From NCBI GenBank assembly GCA_003973505.1, contig QNXT01000059.1, positions 1 through 8,581 of the forward strand: a stretch of DNA of 8,581 nt, in the 5' to 3' direction. The notes under the pieces were generated by a model that had not been told where the DNA came from, did not search any database, and worked only from the letters and a program-made list of their open reading frames with translations. The translations under genes and the position numbers were made by a program. This DNA is from Bacteroidota bacterium (GTDB lineage: Bacteria; Bacteroidota; Bacteroidia; Bacteroidales; UBA1556). This document shows positions 1-7,535 of the stretch, piece after piece. How positions within the stretch are numbered: the stretch's first letter is position 1; each line of letters begins with the position of its first letter.

Positions 1-239
1 CCAACATCCCAAATTAATTTATCATCGGGGGTGTTATAAACATAATGCAGAGCAACAGTCAATTCCACCACACCCAAGCTGGCTCCAAAATGCCCAGGAT
101 TATCCGCTAAAGTATCCACAATAAAACCACGAAGCTCATCACATAGTTGTGGCAGTTGAGAAACTTTAAGTTTCTTCAAGTCGTCCGGACTATCGATATT
201 TGATAATAAGGTTTCCTTTTTATCCTCTTTCTGCTCCAT
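1..239 (-). CDS. dxs: 1-deoxy-D-xylulose-5-phosphate synthase, N-terminal fragment (cut by window edge)
   Basis: Dxs is the thiamine-diphosphate enzyme that condenses pyruvate and glyceraldehyde 3-phosphate into DXP, the first step of the MEP isoprenoid pathway in the cytoplasm. Only the first 79 codons and two bases are present; the gene continues past the left edge. The visible part carries the Dxs N-terminal signature: [10 protein letters not shown] at residues 47-56, with His50 matching the conserved catalytic histidine (His49 in E. coli), then [14 protein letters not shown] and LIWDV, which leads into the usual DVGHQ motif beyond the edge. The ATG at 239-237 is preceded by AGGTG about six bases upstream, a good ribosome binding site. 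It lies 51 bp after the rseP stop on the same strand, so it is probably the last visible gene of the M23-dxr-rseP-dxs cluster. The family assignment is firm; whether the rest of the gene is intact cannot be seen. Confidence 0.93.
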   Translation of the reverse strand, partial: MEQKEDKKETLLSNIDSPDDLKKLKVSQLPQLCDELRGFIVDTLADNPGHFGASLGVVELTVALHYVYNTPDDKLIWDV

Positions 240-290
240 GCTTACACCTGTTTTTATTGCTCGACAAATTTAGGCTTTTTAGACTAATTT

Positions 291-1604
291 TTAACGAATA
301 AAATTCTTCCAAATGTCATTTAGAATTACAAAAACCATCAGAGAAAGTAATATGGCCATTCCAACCATCTGTGCTCGCTCTTGAAATTTGTCGGAAAGGG
401 GTTTTCGCATAATGATTTCGAAAGTCAAAAACATAACATGACCGCCATCCAAAGCAGGAATAGGTAGTAGATTCATAAAAGCCAAAATAAGCGATATCAT
501 AGCAGTAAGATACCAGAATCGATGCCATTTCCATTCGGCACCAAAGAAAGTGGCCATACCAATTGGTCCTTGCAAGGATTCAGCAGCATTTTCTTTACCA
601 CTAAATATTTTCCCGAAACCTTTTACATTGGCTGCAAGTATTGATACACCATCATTCCAGCCATATTTAAATCCTTCACCAATTGTATATTCTTTCAGCT
701 TATACGGATTCACAGGCATAATGCCCACCATGCCAAAGCTATCCACTTTAAGTGTTAAATCCACTGAGTCGCCATCACGCAAAATAGAAATTGTAATCTC
801 TTCATCGGCACGACCATGAACTGATTGACGAAAATCGCCAAAGGTTTTCACTTCTTGTGAATCCACAGCATAAATCTTATCGCCTTTCTTAATTCCTCCA
901 CTTTCGGCAGGAGATTCAGCTAAAACACTATCCACTGTAAAGCTGAAATTGTCAGCTGTAATAAATAGCGGCTTATGACCTGAAGTGTAGTTTTTGTAGA
1001 AAGTATCAGGAATAATTACGTTAACTTCTGCACCATTTCGTAAAACAGTAACCTCAGCTCCCATAAGATTTGATTGTGATAATACATCACTAAAGCGATC
1101 GATTTCTTTGCCATCCACAGCGATGATTTTATCACCCGTTTGAAAGCCCACTTCCTGAGCTAACTCATAGGCATAAATACCATTATCAACCTCATCAACA
1201 GGAAGATATTCCTTATCGTAATGCATAGTGATAAAGGCTAATATGATTACGCCCAAAAAGAAGTTCACTATCACACCACCCAGCATAACGATTAAACGTT
1301 GCCAAGCTGGTTTTGAACGAAATTCATCAGGTTTTGCAGGTTGTTTCATTGCCTCCTTATCCATCGACTCGTCAATCATTCCGGCAATTTTTACATAGCC
1401 ACCCAAAGGCAACCAACCAATACCATATTCTGTATCACCTTTTTTAAAAGAGAATAATTTTATGCCCCAAGCATCGAAAAATAGGTAAAACTTTTCAACC
1501 CGAATTCCAAAAGCTCTTGCAGCAATAAAGTGCCCAAATTCATGTAATCCTACTATAATTGATAAGGCCAAAATAAGCTGGCCTGTCATTATTAATCCAT
1601 CCAT
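291..1604 (-). CDS. rseP: RseP-type site-2 zinc metalloprotease (S2P, M50 family) with two PDZ domains
   Basis: This is an intramembrane zinc protease of the RseP family, which cuts membrane-anchored anti-sigma factors and clears leftover signal peptides. In the 437-residue product the zinc motif HEFGH is at 21-25 in the first membrane helix. The LDG motif lies in a later helix as NLLPIPALDGG, with Asp386 as the third expected zinc ligand. Two PDZ domains lie between them, roughly 145-195 (core around QTGDKIIAVDG) and 225-285 (core around KKGDKIYAVDS). Further hydrophobic segments are at about 103-127, 360-386 and 405-430. Length and order are normal for a complete RseP. The ATG at 1604 follows the dxr stop by 15 bp; an in-frame ATG at residue 6 is a possible alternative, since no clear Shine-Dalgarno is seen. 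The dxr-rseP order resembles the dxr-cdsA-rseP order of E. coli. Its substrates cannot be told from this window. Confidence 0.95.
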   Translation of the reverse strand: MDGLIMTGQLILALSIIVGLHEFGHFIAARAFGIRVEKFYLFFDAWGIKLFSFKKGDTEYGIGWLPLGGYVKIAGMIDESMDKEAMKQPAKPDEFRSKPAWQRLIVMLGGVIVNFFLGVIILAFITMHYDKEYLPVDEVDNGIYAYELAQEVGFQTGDKIIAVDGKEIDRFSDVLSQSNLMGAEVTVLRNGAEVNVIIPDTFYKNYTSGHKPLFITADNFSFTVDSVLAESPAESGGIKKGDKIYAVDSQEVKTFGDFRQSVHGRADEEITISILRDGDSVDLTLKVDSFGMVGIMPVNPYKLKEYTIGEGFKYGWNDGVSILAANVKGFGKIFSGKENAAESLQGPIGMATFFGAEWKWHRFWYLTAMISLILAFMNLLPIPALDGGHVMFLTFEIIMRKPLSDKFQERAQMVGMAILLSLMVFVILNDIWKNFIR

Positions 1605-1619
1605 TATTATACTATTTGT

Positions 1620-2765
1620 TTAAATTAAAGTCAATGCTCTTTTTCGCGCTTCGATATCACTCATTTTATAATCGTCGTAAGACGGTTGTGCGATAAAGTC
1701 AACGCTTTGCATTGAACGCTCAATTAGGTCTGATATTTGAAGGAAACCTATTTTTTCTTGTAAAAATGCCTCTACCGCAATTTCATTGGCCGCATTGAGA
1801 ACACAGGGCATATTTCCTCCTTTTTTCAGAGCTTCGTAAGCGAGTGCAAGGTTACGAAAATTATGCATATCCGGAGCCTCAAATGTAAGCTGTGGATAAT
1901 CGGCAAAATTCAAACGAGGAAAACGATTCTTTAGTCGCGCAGGATACGACAAAGCATACTGAATAGGGAGCTTCATATCGGGCAGGCCCAATTGGGCTTT
2001 TACAGAGCCATCTTGAAACTGCACCATGGAATGAACAATGGATTGTGGATGTACAACAACCTCTATTTGCTCAGGTTTTACTCCGAATAACCAATGTGCT
2101 TCTATCACCTCCAAGCCTTTATTCATCATACTTGCCGAGTCGATGGTTATCTTTTGTCCCATTTCCCAATTGGGATGTTTCAATGCGTCTTTTATGCTTA
2201 CATTTTGTAAAAAGGCACGGTCTTTACCACGGAAAGGTCCTCCACTGGCTGTAAGGATAATTTTTTCTATTGGGTTATCAAATTCACCTACAAGACATTG
2301 AAAAATAGCCGAATGCTCGGAATCTACGGGATAAAGATTTACACCCTTGGCTCGAGCCAGGGAGGTTACCAATTGCCCGGCAACAACAAAGGTTTCTTTA
2401 TTGGCAATGGCAATGGGCTTTTGAGATTCGATGGCATTGAGTGTGGGGCTTAGAGCCGCAAAACCAACAATGGCCATAACTACCATGTCGATACTTCCCA
2501 TTTCTACAACCTGATCAATGGCTTTTTTTCCGGCATAAAGCTGAATATCTTCATTCTCTAATGCTTCTTGAAGTCGGGGATATAAATCTTCATTTTCAAT
2601 AATGGCAACATTGGGCTTAAACTTCTGTGCCTGACTGATGAGTAAATCTACATTGTTTCCCGCAGTCAGCACCTCCACTTCAAATTTATCGCTATGCTCT
2701 TCTATTACTTCAAGTGCTTGTGTCCCAATCGAACCTGTGGAACCTAAAATGGCTATTTTTTTCAT
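1620..2765 (-). CDS. dxr: 1-deoxy-D-xylulose-5-phosphate reductoisomerase
   Basis: Dxr converts DXP to 2-C-methyl-D-erythritol 4-phosphate using NADPH and a divalent metal, the committed step of the MEP pathway and the target of fosmidomycin. The 381-residue protein is complete. It has the NADPH-binding loop GSTGSIG at 8-14, IANKETFVVAG near 120-130, and metal ligands Asp148 and Glu150 in PVDSEHS plus Glu219 in MNKGLE. The substrate-binding residues match the E. coli set: Ser174 in TASGGPF, His197 in HPNWEMG, Ser210, Asn215 and Lys216. A NAANEIAVEAFL segment in the C-terminal part is also typical. The ATG at 2765 lies only six bases after the stop of the M23 peptidase gene, so the two are probably translationally linked. 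Together with dxs at the left edge, both opening steps of the pathway sit in one gene cluster. Function is assigned with high confidence from conserved catalytic residues. Confidence 0.97.
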   Translation of the reverse strand: MKKIAILGSTGSIGTQALEVIEEHSDKFEVEVLTAGNNVDLLISQAQKFKPNVAIIENEDLYPRLQEALENEDIQLYAGKKAIDQVVEMGSIDMVVMAIVGFAALSPTLNAIESQKPIAIANKETFVVAGQLVTSLARAKGVNLYPVDSEHSAIFQCLVGEFDNPIEKIILTASGGPFRGKDRAFLQNVSIKDALKHPNWEMGQKITIDSASMMNKGLEVIEAHWLFGVKPEQIEVVVHPQSIVHSMVQFQDGSVKAQLGLPDMKLPIQYALSYPARLKNRFPRLNFADYPQLTFEAPDMHNFRNLALAYEALKKGGNMPCVLNAANEIAVEAFLQEKIGFLQISDLIERSMQSVDFIAQPSYDDYKMSDIEARKRALTLI

Positions 2766-2771
2766 AAAAAT

Positions 2772-3665
2772 TTAATCAAAAGAGATAAATTGAGCGGGAT
2801 TAATGGGGTTCATATTATACCATATTTCAAAGTGTAAATGTTGCCCTGTTGTTATTTTTCCAGTATTTCCCACAATGGCAATGGGGTCACCTGCCGAAAC
2901 CATATCGCCTTCGTTTTTAAGCAATGTTGAATTATGTTTGTAAACAGATACAATATGGTCATCGTGCTGAATAGCAATAATATATCCATAATCATAACTC
3001 CAAGTAGAAAGGATAACCATCCCATCTAAACAAGCTTTTACTGGGGCATCCTTTTTACCAACAATATCCACTCCATAATGTTGCTTTTGGGGATTAAAAC
3101 CGCCCGATATAGTTCCTTTAATGGGAGCCATAAAAAAGAACCTACTGATTCCTCCTCTTTTTGAAGTATTTGGAGCATTACTTAAATCGTAATCGGGGAC
3201 CTTTTCCCATTTGGTACGTAGCGCAGAATCTTCTTTTGAGATGTTGAAATCGAGGTTGTTATAATCGACAGTAGCATCTTTTATCATATTAATACTGTCG
3301 TTCTCATCAATATCTTTCCCTAGTAAGATTCTATTTTTAAAATTAGCCAACCACAAATCGCGTTGGGCAATTTCATGTTCCAATGAGTCGGTTTTAAGTT
3401 TGTTTATATAAACTAGTTTTACTTTATCAACACTCGCATAACCAGGAATATACTCCTTTAGAGGAGTGATGTAAATCATAAAAATAGTAAAAGCGATGGA
3501 AATAAGGGTTACCAAACCAAAAACAATAAAAACGCGCATTCGGGAAATGCGGAACGAAAGCTTCTCATCGAAGGTAGATTCGTTCATTATTACCAACTTA
3601 TACTTGTAGTTTAAGTTCGTAAATAATCGATTAAACCAGCTTTGTTCCTCTAAATTTGCTTTCAT
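2772..3665 (-). CDS. Membrane-anchored M23 family metallopeptidase (LytM-like)
   Basis: This is a probable zinc endopeptidase acting on peptidoglycan cross-links in the periplasm. The 297-residue protein begins with about 44 polar residues, including a YKYKLVIMNESTF segment that I recognise from a Bacteroidota M23 family often found elsewhere beside alaS. One membrane helix follows at about 45-67, then a charged, possibly coiled linker to about 170, and the LytM domain at about 178-290. The zinc and catalytic residues look complete: His196 and Asp200 in HYGVD, His244 in YKHN, and His276 and His278 in GQHLHFE, so it is not a degenerate EnvC/NlpD-type activator by this criterion. The ATG at 3665 is favoured over the internal Met27 because the segment before it is conserved in the family as I recall it. 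It overlaps the dxr promoter space by sitting only six bases upstream of dxr, suggesting co-transcription. Its exact substrate bond is unknown. Confidence 0.9.
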   Translation of the reverse strand: MKANLEEQSWFNRLFTNLNYKYKLVIMNESTFDEKLSFRISRMRVFIVFGLVTLISIAFTIFMIYITPLKEYIPGYASVDKVKLVYINKLKTDSLEHEIAQRDLWLANFKNRILLGKDIDENDSINMIKDATVDYNNLDFNISKEDSALRTKWEKVPDYDLSNAPNTSKRGGISRFFFMAPIKGTISGGFNPQKQHYGVDIVGKKDAPVKACLDGMVILSTWSYDYGYIIAIQHDDHIVSVYKHNSTLLKNEGDMVSAGDPIAIVGNTGKITTGQHLHFEIWYNMNPINPAQFISFD

Positions 3666-3687
3666 TCATTCTCGTTTTTAGCAGCTG

Positions 3688-3695
3688 CAAAGATA
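3688..3695 (-). promoter_or_regulatory. Putative Bacteroidota -7 promoter element for the M23-dxr-rseP-dxs cluster
   Basis: On the minus strand these bases read TATCTTTG, an exact match to the TAnnTTTG consensus at -7 of Bacteroidota promoters. It is 22 bp upstream of the M23 start codon, which would give a short leader. I found no good TTTG or TTG element at the expected 17-23 bp further upstream, so the promoter is supported by one half only. Confidence 0.5.
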
Positions 3696-3876
3696 GTAAA
3701 TTGAACGATGTAAATACTTTGAAATATTGTATCGAATTTGGGATTATAAATAGTACCAGCTCATTCCTAAACTGATGCATTTTGTAATGGTTTTTTGCCG
3801 AAAAAAATAACAAACCAACTTGTCATTATGCAAGTGTTCTTACGCCTCCGAAGAAAGACTCTAATTCTTGCAGAGC

Positions 3877-5499
3877 TTATTTCGCTGCTAACTTTTTATT
3901 ATAATCATCAATAGCAATGAAATAGTCGGGATCCTCCAACACATTTACCACGCATATTTTCTCTGCCTTTTTAATCAGTTTCGCACAATCTTTACTTAAA
4001 TGGCGAAGGTGGATTGTTTTACCCAATTCCAAATATTTCTGCGTAATTTTATTGATTGCCTCAATGGCTGATTGATCCATAATACGCGATTCCTTAAAAT
4101 CGATAATTACTTCTTTAGGGTCGTTTTTGGCATCAAATTTTTCGGTAAACAATTTTGTAGAGCCAAAAAACAATGGGCCATAAATCTCATAATGTTTAAT
4201 ACCATGCTCATCAATATGTTTTCGGGCACGAATACGAAGGGCATTTTCCCAAGCAAACACCAAAGCAGAAATAATAATACCTATTAAAACGGCCACAGCC
4301 AAATCTGCAACCACAGTCACTACAGTTACCACAGCAATTACAAGCAAATCCGATTTTGGTATTTTATTCATAATCTTAAAAGTACTCCAAGCAAAGGTTC
4401 CGATAACCACCATAAACATCACTCCAACCAAAGCGGCAATGGGAACCATTTCGATATATTCGGAAGTAAAAAGAATAAACATCAATAGGGCTAATCCTGC
4501 GACAATACCCGAAAGTCTGCCACGTCCACCCGATTTGATATTGATAATACTTTGACCAATCATGGCACAACCACCCATGCCACCAAAAAATCCATTTACA
4601 ATATTTGCTGTTCCCTGAGCCACACATTCACGATTGCCGTTTCCATGACTTTCGGTAAGTTCGTCAATAAGATTTAATGTCATTAATGATTCGATTAAAC
4701 CAACAGCCGCCAGAATAAAAGCATAAGGAAGGATAATACGCAAGCTTTCCATGGTTAATGGGATACTAGGGACAGCGAATTTGGGTAAATCAGCTGCAAG
4801 ACTGCCGTTACCATCAGGACTTCCTGATGCCACGAAACTACGTACGGTTTCGGTGTCAATATTTAGAAAAATAACCAAGGCTGAAACCAATAGGATGGCA
4901 ACCAAAGTAGCTGGGATTTTTTTAGATATTTTTGGAATAAGAACCATTAGAGCCATGGTTAAGGCTACCAGACCCATCATGATAAGAAGGCGGTCAGTAC
5001 TGAGCCATTCACCTCCCGATTTAAACATACTCAACTGCGAAAGCAGAATGACTATGGCCAAGCCATTTACAAAACCCATCATTACGGGGTAAGGAATCAT
5101 CCGTACATATTTCCCCAATTTGAATACCCCCGCAAGAATTTGAATGAGACCTGTGAGTAATAAAGTAGCGAAGAGGAATTGTAAACCCACAACACTGCCA
5201 TCTAAACCCAAGGAATTACCATAAGCAGCAGCTTCTGTAACCAAACCGACCATTACGACGGCCATGGCTCCAGTAGCACCTGAAATCATGCCAGGGCGAC
5301 CTCCAAGAATAGCGGTAATCAACGCCATCATAAAGGCACCATAAAGACCAATAATTGGGGATATGCCTACAATAAAAGCAAAGGCAACAGCCTCAGGCAC
5401 TAGGGCCAATGCAACCGTTAAACCCGAAAAAATATCATCCTTAACATTCCACTTTCGTTTGCTTATCCACTTAAATTCTTTTATTTTCTTAATCATCAT
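3877..5499 (-). CDS. SulP family anion transporter with C-terminal STAS domain (sulfate permease or bicarbonate transporter)
   Basis: This inner-membrane transporter belongs to the SLC26/SulP family, whose members move sulfate, bicarbonate or other anions, often with Na+ or H+. The 540-residue protein has a hydrophobic transport domain at about 20-415, starting with DDIFSGLTVALALVPEA, and a cytoplasmic STAS domain at about 435-535. The STAS loop reads MDQSAIEA (474-481) where the family usually has a D-S-S/T type motif. A segment around 269-318 (LIESLMTLNLIDE, then NRECVAQGTAN, then GGMGGCAMIGQS) recalls the Na+-dependent bicarbonate transporter BicA more than classical sulfate permeases, with Asp279 or its neighbours as candidate Na+-site residues; this is inference from memory. 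Two ATG codons open the frame (residues 1 and 2) and no clear Shine-Dalgarno is visible. The gene stands alone, divergent from the EamA gene; neither sulfate-assimilation genes nor a carbonic anhydrase is present, so the substrate stays open. Confidence 0.92.
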   Translation of the reverse strand: MMIKKIKEFKWISKRKWNVKDDIFSGLTVALALVPEAVAFAFIVGISPIIGLYGAFMMALITAILGGRPGMISGATGAMAVVMVGLVTEAAAYGNSLGLDGSVVGLQFLFATLLLTGLIQILAGVFKLGKYVRMIPYPVMMGFVNGLAIVILLSQLSMFKSGGEWLSTDRLLIMMGLVALTMALMVLIPKISKKIPATLVAILLVSALVIFLNIDTETVRSFVASGSPDGNGSLAADLPKFAVPSIPLTMESLRIILPYAFILAAVGLIESLMTLNLIDELTESHGNGNRECVAQGTANIVNGFFGGMGGCAMIGQSIINIKSGGRGRLSGIVAGLALLMFILFTSEYIEMVPIAALVGVMFMVVIGTFAWSTFKIMNKIPKSDLLVIAVVTVVTVVADLAVAVLIGIIISALVFAWENALRIRARKHIDEHGIKHYEIYGPLFFGSTKLFTEKFDAKNDPKEVIIDFKESRIMDQSAIEAINKITQKYLELGKTIHLRHLSKDCAKLIKKAEKICVVNVLEDPDYFIAIDDYNKKLAAK

Positions 5500-5523
5500 A
5501 TATACATTCTATTACACTCTTTC

Positions 5524-5536
5524 AATAACCGTTATT
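5524..5536. promoter_or_regulatory. Short palindrome in the sulP leader, possible operator
   Basis: The sequence AATAACcGTTATT has two perfect 6-base arms around a single central base. It lies 25 bp upstream of the sulP start codon, between the candidate promoter and the gene. A one-base loop cannot form an RNA hairpin, so if it functions it is more likely a DNA site for a dimeric regulator. In AT-rich DNA such a palindrome can arise by chance. Confidence 0.25.
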
Positions 5537-5602
5537 ATTTATATGAATACTCAAAACAGCACTCCTACATTTACAAATAATCTAAGCGTTTGGAAAAGCG
5601 TG

Positions 5603-5629
5603 CAAAGATATGCAAATGTAGTTGCGCAA
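5603..5629 (-). promoter_or_regulatory. Putative Bacteroidota promoter for the SulP gene
   Basis: The minus strand reads TATCTTTG at 5610-5603, an exact -7 consensus match, with TTG at 5629-5627 as a possible -33 element and a 16-bp spacer, slightly shorter than the usual range. Transcription would start near 5597 and leave a leader of about 98 bases before the ATG at 5499. The -7 box is preceded by a near copy of itself (TTTGCATATC then TTTGCACGC), a small direct repeat of TTTGCA. Confidence 0.5.
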
Positions 5630-5749
5630 GAAGTTTATTTTTAAACCCTTAAATGCGGGTAGTTTCAACTAGTAAACACCTTCTTTTTTTGATTGAAAAA
5701 AACACCTCCAAATGTTTTAGCAAGCAAATAAGCATTCCAAAAATAAATA

Positions 5750-5757
5750 TATCTTAG
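5750..5757 (+). promoter_or_regulatory. Weak candidate -7 element for the EamA gene
   Basis: TATCTTAG differs from the TAnnTTTG consensus at one position and ends eight bases before the ATG at 5766. Using it would give an almost leaderless transcript, which would fit the absence of a Shine-Dalgarno there. No -33 partner is seen, so this is a guess. Confidence 0.25.
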
Positions 5758-5765
5758 CCTGATAA

Positions 5766-6644
5766 ATGAAGCAACAAAACAAAGCATATATATTTGCCTT
5801 ATTGGCTGTTTTGCTATGGTCAACTGTAGCCACAGCATTCAAAATCGCCTTGCAACAGGTTGATTTTATTCAGCTATTGCTTTATGCAAGTGGCGTAGCA
5901 ACAGTTATTTTGTTTTTTATTTTGTTGTTAGAAAACAAACTTCCCTTGCTTGCCAAGCTATCCAAATATGAATGGGGAATGGCTGTTTTAAGAGGTTTTC
6001 TAAATCCTTTTCTTTATTATCTTATTCTTTTTAAGGCCTACGATATATTGCCTGCTCAGGAAGCCATGACCTTAAATTATACCTGGCCCATTGTTTTGAT
6101 ACTGCTTTCAGTTCCCTTACTTAAGCAGAAGCTCTCAACTCAAGGGGTTATAGCCATTGCATTGAGCTTTGTAGGCGTATTAGTTATTGCCACAAAAGGA
6201 AATTTATTTCAATTGCAACTGTCTGATTTAAAAGGTGATTTGCTTGCCCTGTCCACCTCTGTAATTTGGGCTTTGTTTTGGATTATAAATCTTAAGTGCA
6301 AAGCCGATGAAAGCATCAAACTCTTTTTGAGTTTTAGCTTTGGATTTCTTTTCACATTACCGATGGTTTACTTTTTTTCAAGTTTTACTTTGCCAAACAT
6401 TCAAGGGATACTAGCTGTATCCTATGTGGGCTTAGCAGAAATGGGGCTTACTTTCTTTCTTTGGCTCAATGCATTGAAAAATGCAAAGCGAACTGATCAA
6501 GTAAGCCAATTAATCTATTTATCACCATTTTTATCACTGCTATTTATTGGCTATATTTTGCATGAGCCCATTCATCCAGCCACTTTTATCGGCCTAATTC
6601 TTATTTTAGCAGGAATTATATGGCAAAAAAAAGCGTCGAAATAA
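5766..6644 (+). CDS. EamA/DMT family transporter (probable metabolite exporter)
   Basis: This is a drug/metabolite-transporter superfamily membrane protein, a group that exports amino acids, nucleobases or other small metabolites. The 292-residue product has the usual two tandem EamA repeats, roughly 7-142 and 155-287, and about ten hydrophobic helices; length and architecture are typical and complete. The first repeat ends with LNYTWPIVLILLSVPLLKQKLS (about 103-124), the characteristic EamA element before the last helices of the repeat, and the second has LIYLSPFLSLLF at 249-260. The ATG at 5766 directly precedes MKQQNKAYIFALLAVLLW, whose positive residues before the first helix fit this start. 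The gene is divergent from sulP and convergent with ssb, so it is probably a single-gene transcript. The family is clear but the substrate cannot be predicted from sequence alone, so no gene symbol is given. Its stop codon lies inside the terminator stem at 6629-6664. Confidence 0.92.
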   Translation: MKQQNKAYIFALLAVLLWSTVATAFKIALQQVDFIQLLLYASGVATVILFFILLLENKLPLLAKLSKYEWGMAVLRGFLNPFLYYLILFKAYDILPAQEAMTLNYTWPIVLILLSVPLLKQKLSTQGVIAIALSFVGVLVIATKGNLFQLQLSDLKGDLLALSTSVIWALFWIINLKCKADESIKLFLSFSFGFLFTLPMVYFFSSFTLPNIQGILAVSYVGLAEMGLTFFLWLNALKNAKRTDQVSQLIYLSPFLSLLFIGYILHEPIHPATFIGLILILAGIIWQKKASK

Positions 6645-6664
6645 CACTGTATTTCAACGCTTTT
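6629..6664. terminator. Bidirectional intrinsic terminator between the EamA gene and ssb
   Basis: Arms 6629-6643 and 6650-6664 form a 15-bp stem with one C-A mismatch and a 6-base loop. On the minus strand the stem plus its tail gives a run of eight T (6632-6625), so it should stop transcription from ssb strongly. On the plus strand the right arm ends in TTTT, a weaker tract that could serve the EamA gene. The left arm covers the last five codons of the EamA gene and most of its TAA stop, so coding and terminator sequence overlap. Confidence 0.8.
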
Positions 6665-6682
6665 CAATACTATTTCACAAGC

Positions 6683-7150
6683 TTAGAATGGTAAATCATC
6701 CTCAGGCTCTTGCTTTGTGTCAAGACTTGGTTCTGCAGGCTTGGCTTCCTGAGTATTTGCAGCAGCAGGTGCATTCTCCAAACTTGGTGGTGGGGGATAG
6801 TTTCCGCTTCCTCCGCCTTCGCGTTTACCCAAAGCCATAAGTTTTTCTGCAACAATCTCCGTTGTATAACGTGTGTTATTGTCTTTATCAGTCCACTGAC
6901 GAGTCGTAATTTTTCCCTCTACATATACTTGAGAACCTTTATGCAGTTGAGTCTCGGCTTTCTCGGCCAACCAACGCCAGGCAACAATATTATGCCACTC
7001 GGTTTTATCCTGCCAATTTCCACTATTGTCTTTATAACTTTCTGTAGTAGCCATGCTAAATTGCGCCACTTTTACTCCTGATTCTAAAGAACGAACTTCA
7101 GGGTCTTTTCCCAAATTTCCTACTAAAATAACTTTATTAATTCCTGCCAT
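6683..7150 (-). CDS. ssb: Single-stranded DNA-binding protein
   Basis: SSB coats single-stranded DNA during replication, repair and recombination and recruits partner proteins through its C-terminal tip. The 155-residue protein has an OB-fold at about 1-107, starting AGINKVILVGNLGKDPEVR and containing the TEWHNIV segment (50-56), with aromatic residues Trp52, Trp58 and Trp60 around the DNA-binding face. A flexible region of about 110-148 is rich in Gly, Pro, Ala and Glu. It ends in the canonical acidic tip EDDLPF (150-155), used to bind partners such as RecO, PriA and exonuclease I in other bacteria. Length is normal for the family. The ATG at 7150 is the natural start, because MAGINKVILVGNLG aligns with family N-termini; no clear Shine-Dalgarno is seen. 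It lies 68 bp after the clpS stop on the same strand, separated by a small hairpin, and ends in the strong terminator shared with the EamA gene. Confidence 0.96.
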   Translation of the reverse strand: MAGINKVILVGNLGKDPEVRSLESGVKVAQFSMATTESYKDNSGNWQDKTEWHNIVAWRWLAEKAETQLHKGSQVYVEGKITTRQWTDKDNNTRYTTEIVAEKLMALGKREGGGSGNYPPPPSLENAPAAANTQEAKPAEPSLDTKQEPEDDLPF

Positions 7151-7177
7151 GATATATCTGTTTTTTTATGATTTCTT

Positions 7178-7206
7178 ATAAAATAAAACTTGGAAAACAC
7201 TCCAAG
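7178..7206 (-). terminator. Weak intrinsic terminator or attenuator after clpS
   Basis: On the minus strand CTTGGA (7206-7201) and TCCAAG (7194-7189) form a 6-bp stem with a 6-base loop, followed directly by TTTTATTTTAT (7188-7178). It starts 12 bases after the clpS stop and ends before ssb. The short stem suggests partial termination, allowing some read-through into ssb; no good ssb promoter is visible in the gap. Confidence 0.5.
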
Positions 7207-7218
7207 ATGAAGAGGTTG

Positions 7219-7524
7219 CTAAATTATTTCAGCACTTAGGTTACGATTTGAAAGTTCACGCTGTAAGGGTTCAAGTGTTTCAAAATCGCCTGATTTAACA
7301 GTACATTTTCCTTTATAGTGTACAATATAAGCACATTGCTCAGCCTGTTCGAGCTCGTGGTCACAAACCTCAATTAATGTTTCGATTACCCAATCAAAAG
7401 TATTTACATCATCATTGAAAAGCACTAAATCGAATACGGGCGCTTGCTGCTCCATAACTTCGCCGGAGCTTTGTTCTTGCTCCTGTGTTCCAAATATAAA
7501 TTGTTTTCGTTGCATAATACTCAT
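7219..7524 (-). CDS. clpS: ATP-dependent Clp protease adaptor ClpS
   Basis: ClpS binds proteins bearing N-degrons and delivers them to the ClpA or ClpC ATPase of the Clp protease in the cytoplasm. From the chosen start the product has 101 residues: a polar N-terminal tail (1-29) used to engage the ATPase, and a ClpS core (30-101). The core has LFNDDVNTF at 35-43, with Asn37-Asp38-Asp39 forming the N-degron pocket, and VHYKGK with His69 matching His66 of E. coli ClpS. The frame could open earlier, at 7578 (119 residues). I prefer 7524 because that length is closer to the family's usual 90-105, an AAGAAG ribosome-site-like stretch precedes it, and a perfect -7 promoter element (7536-7543) lies between the two starts. 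Met22 of the long form (7515) is also possible. No clpA or clpC is in the window. Function is secure; the start is moderately so. Confidence 0.9.
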   Translation of the reverse strand: MSIMQRKQFIFGTQEQEQSSGEVMEQQAPVFDLVLFNDDVNTFDWVIETLIEVCDHELEQAEQCAYIVHYKGKCTVKSGDFETLEPLQRELSNRNLSAEII

Positions 7525-7535
7525 TTCTTCTTTTG

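Noticed and set aside
3631..3813. Minus-strand 60-codon frame overlapping the M23 gene start
   Set aside because: It overlaps the recognised M23 start in another frame, crosses the putative promoter and has no similarity to a known family.
3801..3835. Possible terminator after sulP (ACTTG/CAAGT stem followed by a T-rich stretch on the minus strand)
   Set aside because: The stem is only 5 bp with an 8-base loop and the T run begins about ten bases later, too weak to claim.
4751..5092. Plus-strand 113-codon frame opposite the SulP gene
   Set aside because: It is the antisense shadow of a well-conserved membrane protein and has no recognisable domain.
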